Under the pieces are notes generated by a model, which saw nothing but the letters and a program-made list of their open reading frames with translations, had not been told where the DNA came from and made no database searches. Shown in pieces: positions 49,124 through 58,769 of a DNA stretch of 64,000 bases (position 1 is the first letter of the stretch; the number at the start of each line of letters is the position of its first letter). The position numbers were made by a program, and so were the translations under genes. The DNA is from Prorocentrum cordatum (lineage: Eukaryota; Sar; Dinophyceae; Prorocentrales; Prorocentraceae): positions 32,501 through 96,500 of the forward strand of contig CAUYUJ010000843.1 of the NCBI GenBank assembly GCA_963575745.1, given 5' to 3'.

Positions 49124-49145
49124 CTTGAGCCAAAATGGCTACGGA
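49124..49145 (-). other. DinoSL spliced leader, exact 22-nt copy
   Basis: All 22 bases match the dinoflagellate spliced leader with T at position 1. The preceding bases (element sense) are (TCC)n, so TCC of the tract runs into TCCG of the leader. Downstream is the LINE B leader and ORF1. Confidence 0.95.
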
Positions 49146-49320
49146 GGAGGAGGAGGGGGAGGAGGAGGAGGAGGAGGAGGAGGAGGAGGAGGAGGAAGAG
49201 GACGAGGAGGAGGAGGAGGCGGAGGAAGGCGGAGGGGGAGGAGGAGGAGGAGGAGGAGGAGGAGGAGGAGGAGGAGGAGGAGGAGGAGGAGGAGGAGGAG
49301 GAGGAGGAGGAGGAGAGGGA
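49146..49320. repeat. (AGG)n purine tract at LINE B 5' end
   Basis: About 175 bases of AGG with GGAAGAGGACG and GGCGGAAGGCGGAGG interruptions, directly adjoining the spliced leader. Confidence 0.95.
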
Positions 49321-50684
49321 GGAGCCTGAAGGTGGCTCCGAGGGGAGAGGGAGTGCCGAGGGGGTAGTCCTTGGGAGCGAAGGGCGAAGGGCGGCAGGGG
49401 AACAGGCCCGGAGAGGCAGGCGAGAGGACCAAGAGCGGCGGACCACTCCGCATGGCGTGGGAGGTTCGATGGGAGTTACAGTCGGGCCGCTGAAAGAAGG
49501 AACGCTACATAAGAAACGAAGCCCCTTCTTGGCCCTGCAAGCGCCTCCGTGCCCCAGGAGGGCAAGAGGAACAGCACTGGAGGAACCAAAGGAACATCGA
49601 GCCCCTTCCGAACCCAAACTGTTCCTTATTTCAGCGTCTTGGCTGTATGTTGTTCCCATCGTACTTGAGGACCACATGCTGGAAATCATTCCGAACACCA
49701 AGAGAAGAATCGAAACAATGTCGATCGAGTATCGCCTCCCGGGGCACGGCACGTGAAAACCCTCCAGTGTTGGTACTTTCTTTGCTGGTGCTCGAGATTA
49801 CTTCTGGTGATCAAGGCTAAAGTAGGTTGGAACAGCATAAGATGAGAGCTCGAATCGGCTCCTCTAGACTCTCTCAGCTGGCGCTGCTGCGTGTAGCCGA
49901 GGGTCTTCCTCCACTCTGGGAAGGACATGGGCTTGGGCTCCTCCCCGGTGGCCTGAAAGGAAGCGCGCCCCCGAGCCAACTGGCTTTCGCCCTGACTCCT
50001 CTGCCGGTGGCCTCTCGAGCAGCACTGGCACCCCCTTCCTCTTCCAGCTCTTAGATTATCTCTACGTCTCTCTCTCTCTCTCTCTCTCTCCCCCTCCCTC
50101 CCTGCCAACCTCGCCCGCGTCCTCCCTCCCTCCCTCCCTCCCTTCCTCGTTATTTCTCTCTCGCTCTCTATGTGTTTCCCTCTCTATCTACATATCCGTC
50201 CCTCTCTCTCTCTCGCCATATCTAAGTCTGCATTTTCTCTCCGTCTCTCCGTATCTATACATCTGCACAGATGTGCATTTAGCATAAATACACATGTATG
50301 CGTGTGTGCGTGTACGTGGCACCAAACACAGTTATGGTAAGAAGAAAATGGATATCTGCACAAACATGTAAATATACATATATGTATATATGTAATGATT
50401 GGCAGCCCCCCTCCGGCACCCACGTATCGTCGCATGTTCGCTTGGCGGTGTTATTATCTCATCTTCCTCTCCGTTCGTTCCTTCACTTCTTTTCATCATC
50501 CACATCCTCCTCCTCCTCCTCCTACTCCTACTCCTACTCCTTCTCCTCCCTATCATCCTCATTAGCTTGCCTCCACTTCCTCCTCCACCTCCTCCTCCTC
50601 CTCCACCTCCTCCTCCTCTTCTTCCTCTTCCGATGAGGCACGGAGGCAAAGAGTTCGGAAGGAGACAGGGACAGAGAGACCCGA
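49321..50684. other. No gene; CT- and TCC-rich stretches
   Basis: 49330-50040 has mixed composition without a recognised gene. (CT)n and (CCCT)n runs lie at 50065-50245. An ATACATATATGTATATATG run lies at 50375-50395, and a TCC/TAC-rich tract at 50505-50630. Confidence 0.5.
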
Positions 50685-50734
50685 GGGAGCAGCGACTCCT
50701 ATGAGATCGCGTTGTTTGCGAAGTAAGGGTGCGC
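50685..50734. repeat. Palindromic unit P1, right arm only
   Basis: GGAGCAGCGACTCC then TTTGCGAAGTAAGGGTGCGC matches the right arms of P2 and P3. The left partner is not seen. Confidence 0.7.
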
Positions 50735-50930
50735 CAAAACCTGTGATGTCATTGGGATATTTGGGATGCTGGAACTAAAACCTCAGAAACCCTTTGATTT
50801 CATGTGTCTGCTTGGGATTTCTGTGACTTTTGAGGTTCAGAGCTCTGGAGGGCTGCAGCGTGGATTGTCGGAGGATGTATATCCCACACACACACACACA
50901 CACACACACACCACTGACATTAAAGGGTGT

Positions 50931-51267
50931 GGCGCCCCCTTACTTCGCAAACCATGTGGTCTCACAGGGATCGCTGCTCCATGTAGTCTCTCTCTCTCTC
51001 TTCCCTCCCCCTGCCTCATCTGGAGAGGAAGAGCAGGAGGAGAAGGAGGAGGAGGGGAGGAGGAGGAGGAGGAGGAGAAGGAGGAGGAGGAGGAGGAGGA
51101 GGAGGAAGGGGAGGGGGAGTAGGACGAGGAGGAGGAAGAAATGGAGGGGAAAGAGGTGGACCTCCTCGTCCTCCCTCGAGGAGGCAGAGAGACAGAGAGG
51201 CAGAGAGAGACATTCGATGGAGCAGCGATCCCTGTGAAATCACATGGTTTGCGAAGTGAGAGGCGCC
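50931..51267. mobile_element. Palindromic unit P2 (337 bp, 50-bp inverted arms)
   Basis: The left arm starts GGCGCCCCCTTACTTCGCAA and passes CAGGGATCGCTGCTCCAT. The right arm (51217-51267) is its imperfect complement. The core holds (CT)n, (AGG)n and CAGAGAGAGGCAGAG. The next unit starts 576 bases on. Confidence 0.8.
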
Positions 51268-51506
51268 AAACCCTACGAGTCCATTCGGAGGTTTGGGATT
51301 TCTAGTATGAGAATCCCAGAGGCCCTGCAATGTCATTCGGAGTTTGTGGAGTTTGGGGATTTGCTCTGGAAGGTTGCACCGCGGGTGTTCGTCAGAGGAT
51401 CAGAGGATGTAACATCACAAAACCCACCAGCATCCGAATGACATCGCATGGTTGCTGCGATTGTCACGCCAGGAACCGAAAACATCCCAGTGAAATCACC
51501 GAGTGC

Positions 51507-51793
51507 GGCGCCCTCATACTTCGCAAGCCATGTAATTGCAACGGGACCGATGATCCCTCGAGTCTCTCTCTCTATTTCTCTGCCTTTTCTCTCTCTCTCT
51601 CTCTCTCTGTCCCTATGTGCCTCTCCCTCTTTCCCTCTCTCGTTCTGCCCCTCTGCCTCATCAGGAAAAAAGAAGAAAAGGTGGAGGAGGACCTCATCGT
51701 CTTCTTCCAATGAGGCAGGCAGGCACACAGGCAAAGACTCGAAGGACCACCGATCCACGTGACATCACATGGTTTGCAAAGTAAGGGGGCGCC
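51507..51793. mobile_element. Palindromic unit P3 (287 bp)
   Basis: The left arm GGCGCCCTCATACTTCGCAA with GATCCCTCGAGTC pairs with the right arm GACTCGAAGGACC and GGTTTGCAAAGTAAGGGGGC. The core is (CT)n with AAAAAAGAAGAAAAGG. Between P2 and P3, and after P3, are related spacers sharing GGTTCAGAGCTCTGGAG, GGATGT and TCACRCCAGGAA. Confidence 0.8.
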
Positions 51794-52041
51794 ACGCCCT
51801 GCGATTTCAGTGGGATGATGTGGACTTCTAGTGTAAGAGTCCCAGGAGCCATGTGCTTGTGTGTGGGTTGTGCTTGATACTTAGTTTCCGTGGTTCAGAG
51901 CTCTGGAGAGCGGCAGCGAAAAGTGTCGTCGGGGGATGCGAAGTCTTCCTCCCCCCTGACCAACAAAACAAAATATCACACGGTACCTGGGATAATCACA
52001 CCAGGAAAACAAACAAACAAACAAAAAACAGCACAGGGCGT

Positions 52042-52103
52042 GACGCCCTCTGACTTCGTGAACCATGTGATGTTACAGGGTCGTTGCTCCCTCCACGGTA
52101 TCG

Positions 52104-52150
<47 letters not shown>

Positions 52151-52154
52151 TCCC

Positions 52155-52204
<50 letters not shown>

Positions 52205-52208
52205 ATCT

Positions 52209-52252
<44 letters not shown>

Positions 52253-52262
52253 TTCTCTCTAT
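52042..52262. repeat. Palindromic unit P4, left arm, then (CT)n
   Basis: GACGCCCTCTGACTTCGTGA and ACAGGGTCGTTGCTCC match the left arms of P2 and P3. A (CT)n run of about 155 bases follows. The right arm is missing; sequence after 52262 is unrelated. Confidence 0.75.
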
Positions 52263-52451
52263 CAGTCTCCCCCCGCCCACCGCTGCCTTGGCGAGTGGCG
52301 AAAATGCTGGACCCACGCAGCCAGCGTCGGCGCCGTCCCGAGAGCGACCATCGGAGACGTCAGCACGTCCTCGGCCCTCCGTCTCGAGCAGGCGCGACGC
52401 CTCGCCGTCCCCCTGGAAGGGCGCTACCCTGGACAAGCAGAAATGTTTCGG

Positions 52452-52757
52452 TTACATTATAGCCGACATCTGCCTGTCGCTCGCCCTGCATGATGAGCAT
52501 GTTTTCCACCACCGCCACCATAAGTTGGAGAGGCTTGCGACTGACGACGACAGAGGAGCAATCATATCACGCATGGCGGCAAGGATCTGCTCGGTGTCCC
52601 GCTTACCCTCCAGGCAGGTACCTCCAGGCACCGGCGGGGGCGCACTCATCCCTCCAGGGGAGGCAGGAGGAGTGGACGAGAGGGACACAGGCCACGAGTC
52701 GCCGCCCTCGGACGGCATCGCGGGAGGAGAGCCGCAAGCACGAGGGAGCGCGGCCAC
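52452..52757 (-). CDS. LINE B ORF1 N-terminal duplicate fragment
   Basis: Residues 1-76 match LINE B ORF1 with two substitutions (T39A and V67A), ending SSVASLS. The frame then reads into the inverted-repeat arm (NLWWRWWKT) and stops. It is a non-functional fragment; its near identity to 48816-49036 points to a recent origin. Confidence 0.8.
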   Translation of the reverse strand: MAALPRACGSPPAMPSEGGDSWPVSLSSTPPASPGGMSAPPPVPGGTCLEGKRDTEQILAAMRDMIAPLSSSVASLSNLWWRWWKTCSSCRASDRQMSAIM

Positions 52758-52971
52758 GGCGGGCCAGGGGAGCGCGTCCGCTCCCGGCCTTGGTGCCTGG
52801 CCACCAGGCGCCTCGAGAGAGGTTGGAAGTTAAGGAGCAGGCCCCTTGAGCCAAAATGGCTACGGAGGAGGAGGAGGGCGAGGACGAAGAGGAGGAGGAA
52901 GAGGAGGAGGAGGAGGACCCCCCCTCCAACTTACGCGGTGGTGGTGGTGGAAAACACGCCCATCACTGCAT
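52487..52971. mobile_element. 485-bp inverted-repeat element enclosing a DinoSL-tagged LINE fragment
   Basis: The left arm (GATGAGCATGTTTTCCACC, then ATAAGTTGGAG ending 52530) pairs with the right arm (CTCCAACTTACG from 52924, then GTGGAAAACACGCCCATCAC). Inside, on the minus strand: (TCC)n, exact DinoSL, LINE B leader and codons 1-76 of ORF1. The LINE sequence starts on the base after the left arm. The insert is nearly identical to 48816-49145. Confidence 0.8.
52845..52866 (-). other. DinoSL spliced leader, second exact copy
   Basis: Matches all 22 bases. Again (TCC)n lies directly upstream in the minus sense, with interruptions different from the LINE B copy. Confidence 0.95.
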
Positions 52972-53729
52972 GCGGGGTGCGCTCCACATATCGCCCGAGC
53001 GCGGCGCAATTTCTGCTGCCGCCGCCAGCGATGCATTCGGAGGGGGGGGGGGGCATTGCCCGCCGCTGAAGCGAACAGGCGGCCACCCCGAGGGTAGCCC
53101 GCGGCCTCTCGACGACATGGCGCTACTCGTGGCGCGGGTGGGCAAACCGCCAACACCGCCACGCCCCACGCCCCCTCAGCACCACCTTTGTCGGCGACGG
53201 CAAATCCACTCCTTGATCTGCGGAAGACGTTCGACGGTCCCTCGAAACCACCACCATGTTCGACCGTCTCTCTCGGGTCAGGAGATCCAGCGAGGTAAGG
53301 TTACGGGCTGGGCACTGGGTCAAAACCTTCGTGACCAGGTCCCCCAACTCACCCTCGACCAGAAACCCCTCAAATTCCAAGACCACATCAAACTGGCCAG
53401 AAGCTGCATCAACGCGGGAGCAGAGCCGCCCGCAGGCGCTCTGAATCTCACCCACACGGCCAACGCCCGTGCGAGGCGCTCGCGCCAGCGCCTCACTCGC
53501 TTGGAAGCTAAATCCCATCAGGCTCGGCCCCTCGCCGCCAGTGTCGGCGCCACGGGCGCGGGCATTCAAACTCCGAGCACCAAGACCGAAGGGGCCCGCG
53601 ACAAAGGACTCCTGGCTGCTGTCCTCCCCGAGGGCAACCAATCGGTCAACTTCTGGTCCCCCCCTGGACGTCCGCATCCCTGGCCATGCCGTCGAGCTCG
53701 ACGCCACCGCCCAGTAGGAAACCACCCCG
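52972..53729. other. GC-rich; possible decayed 5' part of LINE E
   Basis: Several frames are open on both strands, but none shows RT motifs that I can place. It precedes the recognisable LINE E 3' region. Confidence 0.35.
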
Positions 53730-54287
53730 GTGGTCCGACGCCAGGTCCAGCGATGCCCCGACCCTACACGCCTGGCGCCCGAGCTCAAGGACTACGTCCA
53801 GACCGCGCACGGCGGAGGGCCCACTGGGCGCCAAGTTCAGGTCCTACGCCAGATCTTCTGGACCTGGCCCGAATTCGGCACCTTCTGCCGTGGCTGGGGC
53901 AACCGCATCAGCTGGATCCACGTGCCCCAATGGGGCCCTGTTTCACAACGCGCCGCCTTCCTGCGAAAAATAAAACCTTCGCGCCGCGACCTCAGGCGCC
54001 CCCCGCGCGTCGAGCAGGGCGTTGACGCGCTCGCCGCCACGCGGCTCGCCCACGCAAAGGTGGCCCTCAAAACCCACGCCGGGCAACTCGGTCTCATCCA
54101 CAACTACCTCTCGGACGGAGACCGCCCCCGGCAACGCTGCGCGCGGGCCAGCATTTCCGCGGGCCCCAGCCCCACGCGCAGATACTACGACACTGACGAG
54201 GAAGCCCGAGAGCACGCCATCTGGAAATGCCCCTGCCGGGAAAACAATCGCCGCCCCCTGGCCACGATGATCTCGGACGAGCAATAG
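53730..54287 (+). CDS. LINE E post-RT segment with Cys knuckle
   Basis: A 185-residue frame rich in Arg/Pro. Its last 35 residues (DTDEEAREHAIWKCPCRENN) fit the His/Cys knuckle that precedes RNase H in such elements. No palm motifs are present. Confidence 0.45.
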   Translation: MVRRQVQRCPDPTRLAPELKDYVQTAHGGGPTGRQVQVLRQIFWTWPEFGTFCRGWGNRISWIHVPQWGPVSQRAAFLRKIKPSRRDLRRPPRVEQGVDALAATRLAHAKVALKTHAGQLGLIHNYLSDGDRPRQRCARASISAGPSPTRRYYDTDEEAREHAIWKCPCRENNRRPLATMISDEQ

Positions 54288-54375
54288 AACGCCCCCGCCG
54301 CGCACGCGGCGCCGTGGCCACGTCGACGAATCCGCTGCCCTTTTCGACCTCCAAGCTGAGCTCTCCAGGGGCCCG

Positions 54376-54654
54376 ATGCCCCAGCCCGCCCCCCGACCTC
54401 CGACCGAAGGCCCCGGCGGCGACACTTTCACTGCCCATGCCGACCCCGACGGCAGTCAGCGGGTGCACGCGGGCGCGGAAGAGGCCTGCTCGCACCGAGC
54501 CATCCCACTACTGGCGCGGGCTGTCTTTGGTGTCTACGGCAGTTGGCATCGCCTCAACTGCTCTGCCCGCGCGCACGGTCTCACGCAGAACGCGCAGCGA
54601 GCCGCGACCTTAGCCCTGCTGCACCTCATCGCCACGGCCGAGCGACCTGTCTAA
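54376..54654 (+). CDS. LINE E RNase H first half
   Basis: A 92-residue frame with TAHADPDGSQRVHAG near 20 (first Asp) and NAQRAATLALLHLIATAERP at the end, where Gln/Arg replace the usual Glu. An in-frame TAA at 54652 interrupts it; the same phase continues LLIDTKAVVDGFQRLLGGHP, the next Asp segment. Confidence 0.5.
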   Translation: MPQPAPRPPTEGPGGDTFTAHADPDGSQRVHAGAEEACSHRAIPLLARAVFGVYGSWHRLNCSARAHGLTQNAQRAATLALLHLIATAERPV

Positions 54655-55835
54655 CTCTTAATCGACACCAAAGCCGTAGTCGACGGGTTCCAGCGGCTGC
54701 TGGGTGGCCACCCCCGTCGCCTGACGGGGCGCAGAGCGACCTGTGGACCCGCGCCCATCGCTGCGCCCTTGCCAAGCCAGACATCTTCAGGATCGAAAAG
54801 GCTACCAGCCGCCTCTGCGACGAGAGCGTGGACGAAATTCACATCAGCCCCATCGCGAAGGAATTCAACCGCCAGGCCGACCACCCGGCCACTGTCGCGG
54901 CCACCCTTCACCACCTGCCCCCTTACCGGATCGAGGAAGCCAAACAGCGCCACCGCCCCGCCGTCTCGCTGCATAGCGCCGCTGTAGCCATTTACGACAA
55001 GCGACATCGCACGCCCCCGCTAGAGGAAAGAGAACGATGCACATACACCGATTCTGGCAAGGCCCATCCTGAGCCCAGGATCGGCGCATACGCCCTCCTG
55101 CCCTGGCCAGGAAGGCACGCGCACCGATCCTGGGTCAAGGACGGGCCTGGCCAGGACAGGTGCACGCGCATAGTTCACTTCGCCAGACCCGCCCCCTCAC
55201 AGACGAGCGGGCCACACCAACGCCCAGATGAACAAGTTCGAACCCAACCCGATGCTCACCGCGGCGGCCGCGCCCAGAGGCCACCAGCGGCTGCACGAGG
55301 ATCTCGGCGACCTCTGGGAGGAGGCTCGACGCCTCGTAGACCCCGTCGGCGACGACGACGACGAGGACCCTCTTGGCTTCGGCCGAAGCATGGACGACCT
55401 CGACGCTCCCACTACCCACGCCCTGATGTCACCAAGCCTACGTCGCCCCCCCCAGCCCCTGGCCCATGGGGCACCGACCGCAGTCGCGCCCCCCGGCGAG
55501 CCTGGTTCGAAGCCCTCCAACAGAACGGCCGTTGCTGCACCGCGCCACGGCGAAGGGCACTGACGGCAGTCGTGCTCACAGGGGGGCCGACCCCGCCCCC
55601 GTCCCACCGCATTCCCGCTGCCGACATGCACTACGGTTCAGGCCACGAGAACGACGAAGATATTTTCGGCCTCGCGGGTTGCAATAACGACGAGGACACC
55701 AGGTCCCCGTCGCCCCAGGCCGCGGTCAACCGCTCCAGCTGCAAAGCCCGACGCGCGGACAAGGGCCCAGCCGCGGCCGCCAGCTCCACGCGCTCCGGGC
55801 TCACTCCGCGCCGCCCCGCGGCGGCCGCGCGCTAG
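54543..55835 (+). CDS. LINE E RNase H end, then read-through
   Basis: 430 residues open, but only about 65-160 look genuine: DLWTRAHRCALAKPDIFRIE and SPIAKEFNRQADHPATVAAT, the latter matching the final Asp (N-x-x-A-D) segment of RNase H. It then reads through an inverted-repeat element (55032-55179) and GC-rich DNA. Confidence 0.4.
   Translation: MASPQLLCPRARSHAERAASRDLSPAAPHRHGRATCLTLNRHQSRSRRVPAAAGWPPPSPDGAQSDLWTRAHRCALAKPDIFRIEKATSRLCDESVDEIHISPIAKEFNRQADHPATVAATLHHLPPYRIEEAKQRHRPAVSLHSAAVAIYDKRHRTPPLEERERCTYTDSGKAHPEPRIGAYALLPWPGRHAHRSWVKDGPGQDRCTRIVHFARPAPSQTSGPHQRPDEQVRTQPDAHRGGRAQRPPAAARGSRRPLGGGSTPRRPRRRRRRRGPSWLRPKHGRPRRSHYPRPDVTKPTSPPPAPGPWGTDRSRAPRRAWFEALQQNGRCCTAPRRRALTAVVLTGGPTPPPSHRIPAADMHYGSGHENDEDIFGLAGCNNDEDTRSPSPQAAVNRSSCKARRADKGPAAAASSTRSGLTPRRPAAAAR
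55032..55179. mobile_element. 148-bp inverted-repeat element, relative of 42345-42507
   Basis: Internal order ACACCGATTCTGGC, AGCCCAGGATCGG, GCCAGGAAGGCACGCG, CACCGATCCTGGGTC, AGGTGCACGCGCATAGTTCA parallels 42345-42507. The ends are degenerate. Both copies translate to similar open peptides (PRIGxYAxLP, HRSW, PGQDRC), which is notable because they lie in opposite orientations. Confidence 0.7.
55228..55563 (+). CDS. Small acidic ORF, uncertain
   Basis: 111 residues (MNKFEPNPML, HEDLGDLWEEARRLVDPVGD, DDDEDPLGFGRSMDDLDA). The first 70 residues are acidic with plausible amphipathic helix composition; the rest is Pro-rich. No domain recognised. It may be the end of LINE E or chance. Confidence 0.25.
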   Translation: MNKFEPNPMLTAAAAPRGHQRLHEDLGDLWEEARRLVDPVGDDDDEDPLGFGRSMDDLDAPTTHALMSPSLRRPPQPLAHGAPTAVAPPGEPGSKPSNRTAVAAPRHGEGH

Positions 55836-56765
55836 CCTTACCACGCCCAAGCACGAGCGCCGCGCCGACCTGGCCAGGTGACCTCCCGCCGCGGCAGCCG
55901 TCGCCACCAGCGCCCCTGGCCCGGCCCCCATCCTCCGCCGCCCGACCGAGCCGAGCCGCGCTGGCCAAGCGCAACCCGGTCGATCGACAGGCCCCCGCGG
56001 CGACGCCCGCCGTTGCCCCCAAGTCAGAACTGAACCGCCGCCCGTGCGAGGCACTGACCGCCGCGCGGACTTTACCGCGCACCTCGCTAACAGGGCCACT
56101 GCTGCCCGCCCGCCCCATGCTCCGCGCCCTGCCCATGGTCGAGCCGCAGAGCCCCAGGCGTCTTGCGACCGCCTGAGTCTCCCGCGCACCGCGTTTTCGC
56201 GCCACGTTCGCTCCTTGACCTCCCAGCAGAGCCTGCTGGCGCAACGCCATTGCCGCGCCCAGGCTGCCCTCGCCCCCCTTCCGACCCTCGCCTTCGCCCG
56301 ACGGGGCGTCGCCCGCCCCTGCGCTGCATGGCCTTCTCGTCCGCGCGCGCGCGCCCGCATAAGGCCTCCGACGCGGCCGCGGGCCCCACTTCACGCCAGC
56401 CCGATTGCCCGCGCAGCCACGCATCATCGGGGCGCGGCTGCGGCGGCGGGGGGCGCCCCGTCGTTCGCAAGCCGCGCAGCGGCCAAGCCCTTGCCCCCCG
56501 GCCGCCAGACGGGGCCTCGCCGACCTGGGTCGTTTTTCCCACGCTGGGCGCAAAGCGACGCGGCGCATCGCCTGCCCACGACCCCGCCCTTAACCTCAGC
56601 CGCTTAGCGCCAGGGGGTGGTTGTTCCAACCCTGTTCCCCACGGTGCGCACAACCGCCAACAATGCGATGGCGGCCTCGGCTGCCGCAGTAGCCGGCTGT
56701 CGTGATGACACCCGTTCATTTGGCCGATATTTCTTGTTCGTTCTCTCTATCGCTCTCTTTGTTTA
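55564..56765. other. GC-rich stretch, no gene recognised
   Basis: Very high GC. Long frames are open on both strands simultaneously (Arg/Pro/Ala-rich), the signature of composition, not of a gene. Confidence 0.5.
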
Positions 56766-57135
<370 letters not shown>

Positions 57136-57769
57136 TATCTATATATCTATATATGCGCGTTTGATGAGCCACGGGTGCCGCTGTAAGGCCCGCCGCGGCC
57201 ACAACGACGATTTCCAGCTAACTCGAGCCCATGCCATCGGCGCAAAGAAACGCGCAGTCAGAACGTGGGACGCCACGTTCCCGCACATGTCACAATCTCG
57301 CTGCCGCTTTTGTTTGGTTTATCGAACTGCGATTGTTTCTCCACTTTCACTTCCGCCCTGCCCCGTCGTGACACTCAATAGAATTTGCACATCTGCACGG
57401 TATCCCCATGGCCGATCACGCGGACACCCGCCGGTTACTGACGTCGGGTTTGGCTCGGGGCCTCGTCACGCGCGCGTGGGTGCGCGCTGATTTGTCCACT
57501 CTTACTTGCGCTCCAAGCTTCTCTTTGTCAGCGGTCGTTCAGCTGTCGGGCATCGGCGGAGGGCGCGCGCAGATGTCCTGGTCATCAGTGCCCTTCTCTG
57601 CAATCAGTTGTTGCCGGGTCCATCATCCACGGGAGTGGGGAAGCTTCTTTATGCTGGACGGCAAACCTCATGCCGGCGATAATCGCACCCGTGGGACCAG
57701 AAGGTTCGGGCGCACGGGGGGTGCTCAATTATTTGCCTGGCAAATCCCATGTATGGGGCTGCGTGGAGC
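57136..57769. other. No gene recognised
   Basis: Mixed composition with short frames and no recognisable motif. Confidence 0.5.
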
Positions 57770-58240
57770 TCTGACGGGGCCTCTGGCGGTTCCTTTTTGG
57801 TGCTCTGGCGAAGCCTTTTCAGGAGGTGAGGGAGGGGCACGAAACCTGAGAAAGTGTATAGTATAGACACACCCCGTTCGCTCGGGCGGGCCCGCCCTGC
57901 AAGGGTGGGGGGAGCAAGAATCGCGCGAAAGAATATGGTGTAGGGATGCCCTGCTCTCTCTCTCTCTCTCTCTCTCTCTCTGGCGGAGGTTTCCCTGGCG
58001 CAGTGGCGGGGCTGGCCCAAGAGGGGAGGGAGGAGCACGAAACCTGGTGAAAATTATGGTATAGCCACACCCCGTGCGCTCTGACGGGGCTACCTCGGGT
58101 GCGGTGGGTGGTGCAGGAAAGAACAGAGACTGTATACGTTATAGCAACGCCCTGGAGGGGTGGGAGGGGCAAGGCAACTTGTGAAATGATAGGGTGTAGC
58201 GATGCCCCGATCACTCTGGCGGGGCCTGTCTGGCGCTCTG
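57770..58240 (+). repeat. Degenerate minisatellite, about 75-120 bp units
   Basis: A landmark of the form TATRGTRTAGNNAYRCCCYG recurs at about 57855, 57931, 58052, 58135 and 58190, between GCTCTGRCGGGGCC-like segments. A (CT)n run (57955-57982) interrupts one unit. Confidence 0.7.
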
Positions 58241-58374
58241 GCGGGGCCGTCCCAGGAGAGGACGAAGGAGGAGCACGAAAGTTGAGGGGTGAGGGGAAGA
58301 CGAGGAGAGAGGGGAGGGAATGGACGCAAGGAGAGAGGGCGGGCGGGAAGGAGGGACGGAGGGGGGAGGCCTGG

Positions 58375-58690
58375 GCCATCTGGGCCGTCATCGGGCGCCC
58401 TGGGGCCTCCCGCTCCCGCTCTGTGGCCCATCTTGGCATGCCGGGACGCCTGTCGGAGCTTTCTCGGGGCCTCTTGGAGGCCTCCTGGGCTGTATACTTG
58501 CCGTGTTGGGCCCATGTGGGGCCACGTTGGGGCCATCTGGGCCGTCTGAGAACGCCTTGGGGCCTCCCGCTCCAGCTCTGTGGCCCAGCTTGGGTTCTCT
58601 TGGGCCGTCTGGGGCTCCTCCTGGGCAGTTGTCGGGCTCCCTGGGGTCGTCCTAGGGCTCTTTTGGGTGCATTTTTCGGCGGCCCCGGGA
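58375..58690. repeat. CCAAGA-type block, inverted
   Basis: GGCCTCTTGGAGGCCTCCTGGG-like units: the complement of the dispersed CCAAGANGGCC repeat. Confidence 0.75.
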
Positions 58691-58769
58691 CGGCCCCAGG
58701 GGCGTAGTCAGCCGTCTTGGAGCGTCGGAATCTCGAAAACGCATGAAGCCGAAAAACATCCAAACATTA

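Larger units (their letters stand above)
45990..49145 (-). mobile_element. LINE B: DinoSL-tagged retrotransposon, 3' truncated
   Basis: Minus-strand order: exact spliced leader (49124-49145), leader of 87 bases, ORF1 (47891-49036), EEP (about 47700-46888), linker, and the first RT motifs (APGPDGI near 46230; RPLSLSNADAKIWA near 46020). Sequence similarity to RT stops near 45990. Retaining the 5' end while losing the 3' end is the opposite of ordinary LINE truncation. Confidence 0.85.
53730..55030 (+). mobile_element. LINE E: 3' remnant with Cys knuckle and RNase H
   Basis: Plus-strand pieces in order: basic segment with EEAREHAIWKCPCRENN (Cys knuckle), then RNase H-like segments ADPDGS, NAQRAATLALLHLI, LLIDTKAVVDGF and KEFNRQADHPAT. 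The same order (knuckle then RNase H) is seen in LINE C. The element is cut by stops and frame changes. It is the only LINE in plus orientation. Confidence 0.55.

Noticed and set aside
55564-56690. Long Arg/Pro/Ala-rich frames on both strands as host genes
   Set aside because: Very GC-rich DNA with few stops in any frame; no domain, no SL, and no codon-phase signal that I could see.
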